64,000 nt of DNA, from NCBI GenBank assembly GCA_021399445.1, contig JAJTUQ010000003.1, positions 682,001 through 746,000 on the forward strand, in the 5' to 3' direction. Positions within the stretch are counted from its first letter, which is position 1, and each line of letters opens with the position of its first letter. Source of the stretch: Xylogone sp. PMI_703. Lineage: Eukaryota > Ascomycota > Leotiomycetes. Below are positions 46,387 to 58,131 of this stretch, piece by piece. Below the pieces are notes generated by a model. It was not told where the DNA came from. It was given only the letters and a program-made list of their open reading frames with translations, and did no database searches. Made by a program: the position numbers and the translations under genes.

Positions 46387-47670
46387 TATTAGGATGGCAA
46401 AGAGTAGTTTTGATAGGAACGTAGATATCCCAGGAGAAAACGAAGACGTCAGAGTAAAGATGATCTTGGCTTTTTGAGAAAGGTCCTCACAAGTACTTCT
46501 CAACTTAAGCTGCCTAGCCTTAAGCTTGTCTTGAACGCTTCATATCACGTTTCAATGTCGCCGGTGCCATTATTATGGGACGCTGCTGACTCCCAGTCGC
46601 CTGAGAATCCTACTATGGTGTGAGATGATAGTAAGGTAAATAACCATCATGTAGTACCGCGCAGGGGCTCAAAATTCTAATATTCCTCCTGAACATGGCA
46701 TAGCAATCCAAATCGCGTTTGCTCGCAGCTTACGAGTTTGCAGAAACAAATCGCAAATCAGACCAGCTTGTCAGCAGACCCATGCTCGTTATCCCTGGTA
46801 GCGCCTTTTGCCCCTGCTCGTCCCCTGCGCCCTGATAAAGTAATGTCAGCTAAGCTAAGAGAATAGTTGTTACTGAGATAAGATAGAGAAACACCATACT
46901 CTATTTGTGTTTCAGTAAAGCTTCAACGCTCTCACATTTTGACTTTCTATTTTGGCCTTTACGAGCTTGTTTACTTGACCAGTGACTCGATTTTGCACTA
47001 TGATCTACCAAATTCTATGGAACTATTTTGGTAACAGTTGTTATCTAAGTAGCTTTGATTACCCTGCTACTGTTTAACAATTGCTACTACAGATGACCTA
47101 TACTTGTTGTATCGAGGATGATTCCAGTTCTTTAGTCTCAACTGCCATCAGCCGATGAAAATAGCCCGCTCTTATGCAAGTACATATTAGATCGTGGGTT
47201 TCATTGGCTACTTATCATTGATATCTTATGTACCGGGGCTCTAACAATTGGGTGGGCTGAACAGGCTCACTATCTAAACGGGCTATGCATTTGTAAAAGG
47301 AGCGTATAATTTTCGCTATGCAATGGGATACTGCAGATAATCATCGCCCACTCATATCTTGCCCATCTCTTCTCCAACGCCAAAGTGCAAACTCAAATGG
47401 TAGTAGGTAATTGCAACGCCCTACATTGGAATACTTTATGTACCATAGCAACTGAAGCCCTGTTACTAAGTGCTCCTGGATAACTGTCTGATCACTTTTT
47501 CGATTGCTATTTCACGTCTACGGCTAATGAGCTTCGAGTAAATCTTTCACTTCTGCGCCACACCCTAAAATGGTTTTCAGAAAATAGAAAAACGAGATAG
47601 ATATGTAAGCATACGCATAATGGATTCTTTTCTGGAAGAAGAAAAAAAGCACAAGAAAGACTGTATTCTT
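46387..47670. other. Intergenic spacer
   Basis: P450 promoter and 3' flank of the acyltransferase. AT-rich; nothing recognised. Confidence 0.5.
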
Positions 47671-49182
47671 CTATGAGTCACGACATTGCGCGTACTGCTT
47701 CCATTCTTCATCTGTCTTTAAGGAATCCATTGTCACCTGCAGTAAATCAATGGCCACCTCGAGACCGGATGTGCTTCTCTGTCCGAAAGCTGGCATGACC
47801 ATACTCAGACCATCGAATCCATTGCCACCAGGCAAGCGCATGGTTTGGAATTCACCGCAGCCTAGATCCAGATCTCCAGTGCTGCCGAAGGAGTTTTCCC
47901 AGCTGGTGATAAGCATGTCGTGACCCATATACACCTTGAATGAATTAACTATGTCAGAGGCTTTTTCTTGAGCAGCCATGAGCTGCAGAAACGAGCGGAG
48001 ATTGGTATCGGTAGCTTTGGTCATAATGGACTCGCGGATGCCCTTCGCCGCTTCAGCCAAGGAAAGCGCTCCCGTACCAATGAGGGAATTGATAGGAACA
48101 GTGGTTGTGGCAAGGAAAGCGGCATTGCCGAAATACTCCTCAGCAAGAGTTGGTTCCAATTTCTTTCGTCCATTTACCGCCAGGGACATCATAGATTCGC
48201 TGACGTTTAGCTTTCCCTGTGAGGTCTTTATGCGGGCACGGGTAACGCAACGCCATACCAGGGCAACAACAGCATCGTGAGTAGAGATCCTGGTAGAGGT
48301 TTGGCTTTGTAGACTGTCGTGCAATTCCTTGAGTGCCATCGGCGTGAAATGAAAGATAGCGCTGGTAATAGGGGGAAGTTTGATAAACGGAAGGTGCTTG
48401 GCGACAAACATGATACTGGGAGGTGGCAGCTCAAAACCGAAACAGTGTGGCCCGGCACCTGGGACAACTTTCCACTCCGGATGCTCTTGTTGCGGTACCT
48501 CCTTCAGCTGTACTAGAGATGACTGGTCATGTATGGAGAGGGCATTTCCATCCTCCTCGAGCTTGAAGGCGCAAGGCTGGTCACCGGTGACTAAGCTGGC
48601 AGCTCGCTCAAACCACCACCGCACTAGATGCCCAGTTGCTGTGGCATCAAGGAGGTGATGATGTTTATTAACACAAATGACATATCCTCCTTTAATGAAA
48701 GTGACCTGGATGTGGAAAGCTTGAGCACCGCCGCTACGATCTGTCTTTGCGATAGCCTCAATGTTGGTGGAGAAGACCTTGGGATCGAGGAGGCGTGATG
48801 GGAAGCCCAGGTCTGGTTTAAGATCTTCTAAGCTCACGTCTTGACGTGTAGAGATAACGAACGGAAATGTGGACGTCTTAGTGACTTTGACTGAGAGTCT
48901 TCCATTGCTCGCGTTTTGGTAGATCTTTCCAAGAAGCTGAGGCAAAGCCAGGACATTATCTTCTGGTTGCCGGAGGAAAGACTTGATACTTCGCATCAAA
49001 CGACTAACAAGAGCCGCTCGGAAAACATCCGGTGATTCTATCTCATGCTCGGTGCTATAAATGAAGAGATAGCGGCTGTTAATAGCGGGAGGAATATTGT
49101 CCGCGAGGCTCAAGTTGTATGTAGCTTCGAACGGGACTTCGGCCGCAAGATTGTGAGTAACGGTGTTCACTTTCGGAGCCAT
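47671..49182 (-). CDS. BAHD-like acyltransferase (PF02458 transferase family)
   Basis: Single exon, 503 aa. The catalytic HxxxD is present as HHLLD (His175-Asp179). Further family landmarks are STHDAVVALVWRCVTRAR, ISTRQDV and LAVNGRKKLEP. The C-terminal structural motif is DLGCGEF in place of the usual DFGWG. Enzymes of this family move an acyl group from acyl-CoA onto an alcohol or amine; fungal members include metabolite O-acetyltransferases. The changed DFGWG motif is common in fungal branches. Next to a P450, acyl-CoA ligase and elongase, it could esterify an oxidised product. Soluble, cytosolic. Confidence 0.85.
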   Translation of the reverse strand: MAPKVNTVTHNLAAEVPFEATYNLSLADNIPPAINSRYLFIYSTEHEIESPDVFRAALVSRLMRSIKSFLRQPEDNVLALPQLLGKIYQNASNGRLSVKVTKTSTFPFVISTRQDVSLEDLKPDLGFPSRLLDPKVFSTNIEAIAKTDRSGGAQAFHIQVTFIKGGYVICVNKHHHLLDATATGHLVRWWFERAASLVTGDQPCAFKLEEDGNALSIHDQSSLVQLKEVPQQEHPEWKVVPGAGPHCFGFELPPPSIMFVAKHLPFIKLPPITSAIFHFTPMALKELHDSLQSQTSTRISTHDAVVALVWRCVTRARIKTSQGKLNVSESMMSLAVNGRKKLEPTLAEEYFGNAAFLATTTVPINSLIGTGALSLAEAAKGIRESIMTKATDTNLRSFLQLMAAQEKASDIVNSFKVYMGHDMLITSWENSFGSTGDLDLGCGEFQTMRLPGGNGFDGLSMVMPAFGQRSTSGLEVAIDLLQVTMDSLKTDEEWKQYAQCRDS

Positions 49183-49840
49183 TTTATATCAATACTACAG
49201 ATAGACAAAAGTTTCACAAAACTGATGCTCAAGATATACTAACGAGAAGATATCTTTGCTCTACATAATGAATCTGAGATTTAACAGCCGTGCCACTAGG
49301 TCTTAGATTATGTTAACGCAATGGTAGCGAAGGAGGTCGAGTTTGAAGGATCTCTCGTATGAAACCCTCACCGTAATGCTCCAAGTCATGGTGCTTATCT
49401 TACTTTCCATCGGAGAATGTCAGCAATAAAAAAACTGATTGTCTACTGCTAACACTATTTTTGGAGCATTCTCATCTCTTGAGATACTTAGATTAGTATG
49501 CGAGGTAACATAGATTGGTAGTGTAAAGCCGTCATCATTATCCAGTCAGCTGTCAGCTAAGCTGCTCCTTGGGTGAATGCAGACTTCATACAGCCCTTAC
49601 GATTGCATCTCAGGCTAGCCAATAAGATTGATTGAAAAATATCCTTGCAAAGGTTCGGACGCTTTCTTGTGTTCGGCAAGCAAAGAAGGGCTGAACTAAT
49701 CCAACCACCCTCCAAGCCATTGCGTAGAATATATATCCAGCACAAAGATACCTCATATACACTGTCACAACGAACCACATCCAGTATCATCCACCTCGGT
49801 TTTACTTATCTTATGGTCATACAATTTTAAATATCAAGCT
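49183..49840. promoter_or_regulatory. Shared divergent promoter, acyltransferase / membrane protein
   Basis: 658 bp between the acyltransferase start (minus) and the membrane-protein start (plus). A TATATA run at 49730-49736 lies about 105 bp upstream of the plus-strand gene. Confidence 0.4.
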
Positions 49841-50820
49841 ATGGACATCAGAACGCTTCTCATGGATGTTGCTGTGGTGTCGACGGCATTCGCAAGCACA
49901 CACGTCCTCTTCAAGCTGACTAAACAACGCTTAATGAACGGCGTGCCATCATGGAATAATATCAGAACTCCTGTACAAAATCGCATGTCATGTGAGCTTG
50001 CTCTTCTGCCAATTCGCTTCGTCCTGTTTTTGTGCTGCGCACCTGCGATTCTGGGTGCATTCGCGCCCAAAGATGTGTGGACCCGTCTTGACACAGAACG
50101 TACCACAATTGCCTGGTAATTCTCCCTATTGGTTCCACAACAGCTTGGTGGCCACAAGGTGTGCTAATATTTAATAGCGCTATTATGGCAGGTAGCTATG
50201 CCTACGACCTTACCATTGAGCGAGCCGATGTCCTCTCTCTCATTCATCATTGTATGGGTCCGGCAATGCTTATTTGGATACGGTTGTGCTTCGCGACCTA
50301 CACGCCTGCAGATGCTCTGATGAACAGACTTCTAGTCTCATTCGTCTTTTTCGGAGCTGGTGTTGGCGGATCCGTGACGACCTCCATGCTCCTAATGATG
50401 AAGCTGATGAAACCACACATCTCAGCCCAGACATTGCATCTAACAGTGTCTCTCTTATCCTGGGTTTTGACTGTCAACACATACATTTCTACTATGTATG
50501 GAAGCTTGTACATTCTTTTCTGGGTGGAGGATTTGGCTCAGTACTGGGGACATTACTGCTTCATTCCGCTGGTCCTTGCGACATTTGAGTTTTATCTGCA
50601 ATGGCGCTGGGCACTAAGATTTCAGACCATCGCGGACGAGTTACAGACAGCTGCCGGTTGGTCAGTGGAAACGAAAAATGCCGGATTCTTTAATCTCTCC
50701 AAGAGACTAAGTCAGAAAGACTTAAGCTTGGGCGTCATGGTAGTTTCATGGGCTATCTCTTACTTTGGTGTCTACGTGCTAGCTTTCCAGAAGACTGTCA
50801 TAAGACCAATTTTGATGTAG
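49841..50820 (+). CDS. Multi-pass membrane protein, possibly TLC-like
   Basis: Exons are 49841-50099 and 50144-50820 with a short 44-nt intron (GTACCA..AACAG), giving DTE-P-WWPQGVLIF in phase; 311 aa. A donor 16 nt later looks stronger but would not stay in frame. Seven or so membrane helices alternate with charged loops. The segment ADVLSLIHHCMGPAMLIWI resembles the His-His region of TLC-domain lipid proteins (TRAM/Lag1/CLN8 type), and ERADV precedes it. This match is weak. No other motif is recognised. A lipid-related membrane role would fit the elongase and acyltransferase nearby, but that is inference. Confidence 0.7.
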
Positions 50821-52339
50821 AACTCCTTCCAGTGCCACCCATTCCCCGTTCTCAAGTATATAGAATCTATAGAGTTTATTTAGAGGATAATAGCATAAGT
50901 TAAGATAAAAATAACTCAATAAAGGGGATATTTACATTCACTTGAAATCACTAGTATTGGCTATTTCTCCTCAAACTATTTCGATATTTATTTAATTTTA
51001 AATCATATATATCAGGCTATGATATCACATGATGATTAAAAGGAAGGATTATAATGAAACGAAATCATCATCAAGGGAAATCATCATCAAGGGAAATCAT
51101 CATCAAGGGAAATCATCATCAAGGAATTCCTTATATCTTTTCATCTTCTCTCAATCCTTTCCGCATTGTGTTTTAAGAACAGATTGGGATTTTCATCCGT
51201 AACGCGGTCTGATTTCCATCCCAGTTTAAGACACTCTTCAAACAATGGTAAACTATACACCCTATCAAGCGCCACGTGATTTGGTCTGTCTTTCGAGCAA
51301 ATAATAGATGGAAAGCCTATCATAGCTTTAACCGCTACCGTCGCTATCTATATCATGGATCTACGTTTCTGGCTTCCAAAGCCATTTGCTATACAGAGTA
51401 CATTCTGCCCATATGATTTATGAGAATATAAAATCATCTTGATCATCGCCTGGCATTGAATGATTTTGAATGTATTTGAAGGTCAGCTAGTATCTCATTC
51501 GTGAGCAGGAGTTTTAGTATCTTTGTGCCTGTCGATATTTAAGAGTATTTCTTTTTTTTTTATAATAATAGATAGCTCAGTCTGCTCTTAATTATTAGCC
51601 TAAAAAGTTAACGCCTGTTCTCTTCATCGTGTTTACTGGGCAAAAACAGGGAAGGATCTTTCTTTTCAATTAATACGTCTTAAAGCAAGTTTGGATTATA
51701 CGTTAACTTCATAGTATTAATTGAATACTTTCACAAGAAGCAGGCAGGTAAAGATCTTGTAGATAGGTTAAATAGAAATACGTCTAGAGTGTTCCAGCGC
51801 ATATTGCAGCAGGAATCCTCTTAACCGAAGGGACCAAAGCAAAACAACTCTCATAGCATCTTCTATTAACGGAACGATCGCTCGTAGGAACAAGACGTAC
51901 TTCGTCCTTATCTATCAGCTATGGAACGGTCCGTAGCCCAGATACTTGAAACAACATACAAGCGTACGTTTCGCCATGCTTTGGGAGCTAATATTAATTG
52001 ATCCGTTCACACTCTTCCACGTTAAACTTATATTCGTCTCATCATTCTGCTTTGTTAACTCATAATATTTGGCTCCTCTGATGTTTCCAAAAAGGGAGGT
52101 GTAAGCTACCAATCCGACGAGATAATTATGCCTCGATGCTTATTTAATACAGAATGGAGTGCTATTATTGTGAGGTGAGAACCGAATACAGGCACAATAA
52201 TAGATTCAGAGAATGGCATTACAGAAAATATTATCTGAACATATGATCGCTTGCATGTCTGAGAATTTCTGCATCTAAATTAAATTCTTTACTACGAAAC
52301 AAGATGATGTTCGAGCTCCATTTAAGAAATTCAGATCAG
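50821..52339. other. Intergenic region with a short tandem repeat
   Basis: 1.5 kb, AT-rich, with a 16-bp tandem repeat at 51062-51124 and a T-run at 51549-51560. Small minus frames at 51141-51323 and 51915-52112 are not supported. Confidence 0.5.
51062..51124. repeat. 16-bp tandem repeat, four copies
   Basis: Unit AAATCATCATCAAGGG occurs three times perfectly, and a fourth copy is truncated by one base. Non-coding. Confidence 0.95.
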
Positions 52340-53352
52340 CTAATTACCAGCTGGGGGAGGAATTGGTTCGCCAGTGAGAATATCTTCTCCAGCAAAGGCT
52401 CGTCTCACTTCCTCCACTGTAAGCTTTGGCTTTGTAGAGAGTCGTTGTAGGGTATCAGGATCGAAAGCCCCCAGGTCGTTGATACACTCAGTCAACACAT
52501 CAAAAGTCACTCGGGTACTTGGAGGCACCCACCCTTCACCAAAGGGCAACCTTTCTTCTTCAAATATAACCTTGACAAATTCCAGATTGGTGTCCTGTGT
52601 TCCAGGGTTCACCATGGTTTTTAAATAAAGACAAGTCTCTCCCTTGCTAACCGTCTGTTGGCTATCGGTAAATGAAATTTGAGGATCTTTAGCAAACTCC
52701 TGCTGAACACGAAGATTTCTTGCAGCGGCTGCGGTTTCGAGAGTAACAGGCGTTCTGCCACTGAAGACGTTGAGTACTGAAGCCCAGATATTGTTGACAA
52801 ATGTATGGTCATCTCCTGAGACGAAAAAATCCTCTCGAGACAGAGAGCAGTCGTGTTCAATTGGAAAGTTGTGTTCATCAAGCTGATCAAGGTTGAAAAA
52901 TGCATCAGCAGGAGGCGGGCCAGTTGTTGTCTGTGGGTTCTCAGGATTTGCTGCCAAAGCAGTAGTACCGATTGTTGTAATAAAGTCGGCCCCCATACCT
53001 AGTCCAGGCCCCATGCAGTTAAGGAGAACATCAAGTGTGTAGTTCTTTCCCGAACGTGGACAAATATCGTGATTTGCTAGTGAATTCAATCCTGGGCAAG
53101 GACCTCGAACTATTAGAGTTAGCAAGGTCACCCTGTGGGCTTGCATGGCTACTGAAAACCAAGACATATACCTTCTCCAGGCTGTGGACCCTTCCATGGT
53201 GGGAAGGGGGGACTCAACGTTGATTGTCTCTCGAGTAATTTGCTATAATCTCTAGCAATAAGGGCGTGATTGAAGCTGGAGCGGGACTTCATGCCTGGAA
53301 AGGCCAAGGCACTACCCATAAAGGTGATGAGCACAAAGTTATATAACTGCAT
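52340..53352 (-). CDS. Secreted heme-thiolate peroxidase (chloroperoxidase/peroxygenase family)
   Basis: Exon 1 is 53172-53352 and exon 2 is 52340-53109. The 62-nt intron has TGCTAAC at the branch and ATAG at the end; 316 aa. The signal peptide is MQLYNFVLITFMGSALAFPG. The proximal heme ligand is in PCP (Cys65 in RGPCPGLNSLANH). The acid-base/Mg region is EHDCSLSRED, with Glu145-His146-Asp147. This pattern defines PF01328 enzymes, which use H2O2 to oxygenate or halogenate organic substrates, including alkyl chains and aromatics. It ends PIPPPAGN with no anchor. A TATAAA box lies about 88 bp upstream. It may act on exported products of the adjacent metabolite group or on external substrates. 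Confidence 0.9.
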
Positions 53353-55177
53353 CTCAGGAACTGCTGAATATCTACGAAGGAAAATATGTAGATTAGTTTA
53401 CTAGTGAATAGGTTCTATATTGACTGAACTGTGGCTTAATTTATATCACTGCTCTCCTATCAAGATACATTTATGTAGCTGTAATTCTCATTCGTCTTTG
53501 CTTCAAACAGAAATTGGCTGTCAGACCCGATTAACATATCATTCTCATCTACTTCATCATTAAACACCATTTTTCAGCCAAAGAGTGAGATTCATCGCCA
53601 AGGCCAATAGTCAACTTCCTATTATAAACAAGGCTAATATCGGTGGCTGTAAGGTAGAAAAGCTTTGACACCACTCAATTAAGAGTCAAAGAAGCTAGTT
53701 TCCGTTATCGTTCCCAGTGTCTTCGCATCCTATTAACAAGAGGCCAATCATGTCATTTCATTTACTATTATGGTGTATATAGATCACATGAACGGATAAC
53801 TGACGTTGCGCTCTGTTGTGTCCTGTTCAGTGAGCTTTTGACAAGCAATAACCATTGGGATGATAACATGCAAGTGTAACACAAAACATACCTCCTGACA
53901 CATTGAAGTAGTCTGATTACTTGATTTTCATTCTGTAACGGGCTGACGCGTAGATAAATTGGACAATCCCCAACGGACTATGGTGGTTGAAGCCAGCATA
54001 GAAGCACAGTTTAACTCGTAGTAACCTCTTACCTCTCGAAGGGTTTAATGAGGCAATGCTAAGAGTTCAATACCTAATTAATTACACCACGAAACGTATT
54101 TCATCGCTCAGGGTAAGGATATGTGTGCAGATTGGCGGCCGCGGTCGGCCGAGTGGAGACCACATCGGATGAAGACTAATTTAGAATAGTAGTACTGACA
54201 CTTGACCCGATATATAAAGAAACCCGTCCTCCAGATGCTCTCTAATATTTGGAACTAGCGCTTACGGGGTAATTCAAGAAAGTCTAGCGTTATTACACAA
54301 CCCACCACTCAGAGGGTCCTGGATACTACATTAGACGGGGACAGGTGGATATGGAATCAATATTGCCGACTGAATATTAATCCGATTGATTCGTAAATGG
54401 CATCGTTCCGTACACATAGTGTTGCAGTCTTCTAATCGCCATCGGGTCATGAATTCTATTGGCATAACACCAGTAGTCACCCCAGCGGTGATAGCAAGCT
54501 CGGAGCCTCTCCACTTGTGAACACATGCTAAGCGCCAGCTTAAAGTGATAGTAAAGCTGTGACTCGTCAAAATACATCTTTAACAGGTGCTATATTGTTA
54601 ACATAGCTGAAGGTAACTATTTAGTGTCGAAATAAAGAGAGATATCTTTATTCCGGCTGCTCATACCCCTTAATATCGTTCTGACACTTAGACTACAGAT
54701 TCATCCTTATGAAAAAAACAAACCGATCATCACGGGGGAGACTACATAATTGTACAATACCCACGCAGCATGGCGCATTGCCAATACTCAGGTCCATTTC
54801 AAACATGAAAGCCTTAGATATTGATGACATATCATGGTGGCAGACTTCAGCTGAACTGGTGTGTCATGCCGGCAGCACAGCATGATTATAAAATACTATA
54901 GGACTAGTTTTTATTAAGCTACTCGTAGTCTACAAATGAGAATTCAAGCACATGCGATGAACTAAGTAATGTATTCTAAATGCGTAAGCTTAATTGGGCC
55001 CCTGGGCACATCAATGCAAGTTAGTTTCTAGGCTCCCCAGAAGCCCTTCTTTTAGCATCATGTTTCACAGCTTGATTATGAATATATCAGATGGACAACT
55101 AAATACAGAGCGATTTAGTAAGAAGATGACCTTCTAATCCGCCAGAGTAGCGTCTTATTCATGTAAAACTAGTCTCA
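53353..55177. other. Intergenic spacer
   Basis: 1.8 kb. The minus frame 54377-54577 (66 aa, including WGDYWCYANRIHDP) looks more protein-like than random and could be a relic exon, but no partner exon was found. A GC-rich NotI-like GCGGCCGCGG stretch occurs near 54136. Confidence 0.4.
53440..53445 (-). promoter_or_regulatory. TATA box of the heme-thiolate peroxidase
   Basis: TATAAA on the minus strand about 88 bp upstream of the start at 53352. Confidence 0.4.
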
Positions 55178-58131
55178 TCAATATGAACTCGCGCTTTTAT
55201 TTCCATTCATTTCATTCAGCATAACTGAATAATTTGCCTCACATTCAATTGTTGTAGGATGTTCAACACCTAATGTTGCCTTAAAACCATCACAAGCCTT
55301 CTGATAGAGTATAGATGCTTCATCATACTCCTTTTTGGCTTGCAGTAGAAATGCAAGATTGTAGATGCTCTGGTACGTGTCATGGTGTTCCTTTCCAAGC
55401 ACCTCCTCTCTAAGTTTAAGAACCTGGCGAGTCATAACCTCAGATTCAAGAGACTTGCCTTGGTTTCCAAGGACAAAAGCAAGGTTACTCATAGTTGTAA
55501 GCCTAGCCGGGCGTTTATCATCATGTACAGAGAGTTCAAGGGTTCGGCGATTCAAAGCCTCGGATTCACTATACTTGCCTTGCGCTCCAAGTACGAGAGC
55601 AAGATTATTCATAGTTATAAGTGTATCTGGGTGCTCTTTACCAAGCGTTTTCTCCTTAAGTTCAAGAACTCAACGATTCACGGCCTCAGATTCAGTGTAC
55701 TTATATAGATTTTGAAGCACATAGGCAAGATTATTCATAGTTGCAAGCGTATCCGGGTGCTCCTCACCAAGCGCTTCTTCTCTAAGTTCAAGAACCTGGC
55801 GAGTCATAACCTCCGATTTATTGTATTTTCCTTGCATTGCAAGCACGACAGCTAGATTACCCAGGTGGTTCTTGCCATACACTTTCTCAGTAAGTTCAAG
55901 AACTTCGCGGTTCATAGCCTCAGATTTGGTGTACTTGCCTTGCCGTTCAAGCGAAAGAGCAAGATTGTTCATGGCTACAAGTGTGTCTGAATGCTCCTCG
56001 CCAAGATTACTCTTCCTAATCTGTGAAGCAGTGTCATAATGTAAAGAAGCCGCCTCATGTCTTCCTTGGCTTTCCTCGTACCTCGCCATACTCTGGAGCA
56101 GGGTAGTGAGTTTTAGGAGCATCGCTTCGGAGATATATCCGTACTTAATGACAGCTTTTGCGTGAAGAAACAGTTCTTCACACTCCTGCCATGTCCCATA
56201 ATTCCCGCTTGGAAGCTTTCTGACCATCAATTCTAATGCTTTCAATTGCCATTCAACTTCGCTATTCTGTGAACGTAACCATCTTTGAGTTGATAACTGT
56301 ACGAGCCGATGAATCTCGAAGGTAGAGCCGCCTTTTTCAGTTTTGGTCAGTGAATATGCTTGTAATGTCCCTATTGCTTTATTGAACTCAATACTACGTT
56401 TATTTTCGTTTTTGAGCAACGCTTTTGGGATTGTTTGGCGATCTAGTTGGACCATAAGTGATAATAACTCAGCAGCTCGCGGTTTTTGCCGGGCTATTTG
56501 ATCAAATGATAGTTTCCATGTCCTTATGACAGAATTTTTGCCGTCCGGATATCTTCGAGGATCAGGTAAATCCTCTTCTAGGTAGTCCTGCAAATCGGAT
56601 TCAATCTGTTTAAGCTCCTCAGTGTAAACTTTGACCCCAGTGCTGTTTTCCTCAATGAATGCTGCGGCTTAGGTAATCGCTAATGGGATGAACCCTAGTA
56701 TTTTACTGAGATCCTGGATATCTTCTGTATCGACATTCTCACATTGAGCCATTCTCCCTCGGAACAGATGCTCGGCGTCAAGTGGAGCCAATGGTGTGAT
56801 CGTGACTATTTCCCCTCGGTCTGTTAATCGCTGGCCAATTCTTTTGTCACCAGTCGTGATGATCATAAAGCTATTTGCATTTCGGGCTAGGTAATGACTA
56901 ATACGTGGCCTTTTTGCTTCCTTCGCCGATAAATCTAGATAAAAGAAAAGTTCCAGATCATCTGCGTTATCTAGAACAAGAAGCCAAGATCCGTTTTCAG
57001 GCTTGCTTAGCCAATCTTGTAAGAGAATAAGGATATCATTTTGCGGATCGTCAATCCCTGGAATAGACATTATTTTTGCAATATCGCTGTAAGCTTGCTC
57101 AAACCTGCCAAAAGTGCTCACGTGTATCCAAAAAACATGGCATTGCGGATAATGACCTTTCCATATGTAACAGTATTCGATCGCTACTTGAGACTTTCTT
57201 TAAGGTAACAGCAATGACCAGCTTTTCCTAAACGCAGAACTTACCCAATACCACCGATTCCATAGAGTGCGACAAGCTCTTGTACCGTGAATTGATCTGT
57301 GATCTGTTGTATAATATCCTCTCGGCCAACGAATTTTGGATCTCGAGCAAAAGGCACCGTAAACTTAGCCCCAGAACTAAGTTTATGATGCTTAGAGTTT
57401 TTATCAATCTCCTCTAGAAGACGTTTGAATGCATTTTCTCTACCCTCGCCATAGATAAGTGGCATAAAGGCATCAAAGATACCAAGGAGAGAGTAAATTT
57501 TGTCTTCTTCTTTCTGAGTTTCTCGATCAGTTGCCCATGAGAACTTATCCGCAGCGCTGAAATCAGCCATTGTCTTTCCTCGAAGAGCTGAGATCGGGAT
57601 TCTTGTAATATCGTGGATTTGTTGCCCCAACGACCTTTTGTCACCAAGCAACTCGCCTTCGTGAGAGAAGAATTCAACTGACTGCGGAGCAATAAGCTCT
57701 TGAAGCGTCCAACCTCTTGTAAACCATCTGCTTTTCCGAAAAATCTCCTCGCCAAACCGTGAAGTCTGTTGTACAGGATTATAATCCTTAATTGAAACAT
57801 CTGCTAAATATACGAAGCATTTGGCAGCATTTTGATACCAGCGATACATGGAGTTGAGAGCCTCAGTGAGCTCGGCATTGTTCGATTTATCAATGCAACA
57901 AGTATCTATCCAGAAGTATTGAAGGCCAGCCCGCAAAGCCTGCTCCCCGCAGAACCTGATCTTTTGATAACCAATCTTAGATCTCCCGGACTCGTTTTCC
58001 ATGTCTTTGAAAGTAACTTCTTGATCATCATCTCCCCATGTATGCGACAGTATCGCATACTGGGGGATACTGGTGAAGTAGTCCTTGGTTAAGCCATATT
58101 CGCCGCTGGCTTTAAGTTCTAAAAGGCGCAT
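55178..58131 (-). pseudogene. HET-NB-ARC-TPR NLR gene with two in-frame stops
   Basis: Exons are 57245-58131 and 55178-57197 (47-nt intron, phase 2); 969 codons. The HET-like N-terminus has MRLLELKASGEY, PQYAILSHTWGDD, LQYFWIDTCCIDK, SRWFTRGWTLQELIAP and KIYSLLGIFD. Next is NB-ARC, with P-loop GIGGIGKSQVAIEY near residues 291-300 and LLVLDNADD as Walker B. Then come TPR repeats of about 42 residues (DTLATMNNLAYVLQ, YTESEAVNR type). Codon 472 is TAA (56669-56671) where the family normally has Gln in PLAIT-Q-AAAF. Codon 805 is TGA (55670-55672) inside a TPR linker. One TPR unit also lacks about eight residues near EKVYGKNH. An intact copy would be a fusion/immune-type NLR; this one is presumably silent or truncated to HET plus part of NB-ARC. 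Confidence 0.88.

Noticed and set aside
54377..54577. 66-aa minus frame with WGDYWCYANR
   Set aside because: More protein-like than average but no start context, partner exon or family; listed only within the spacer.
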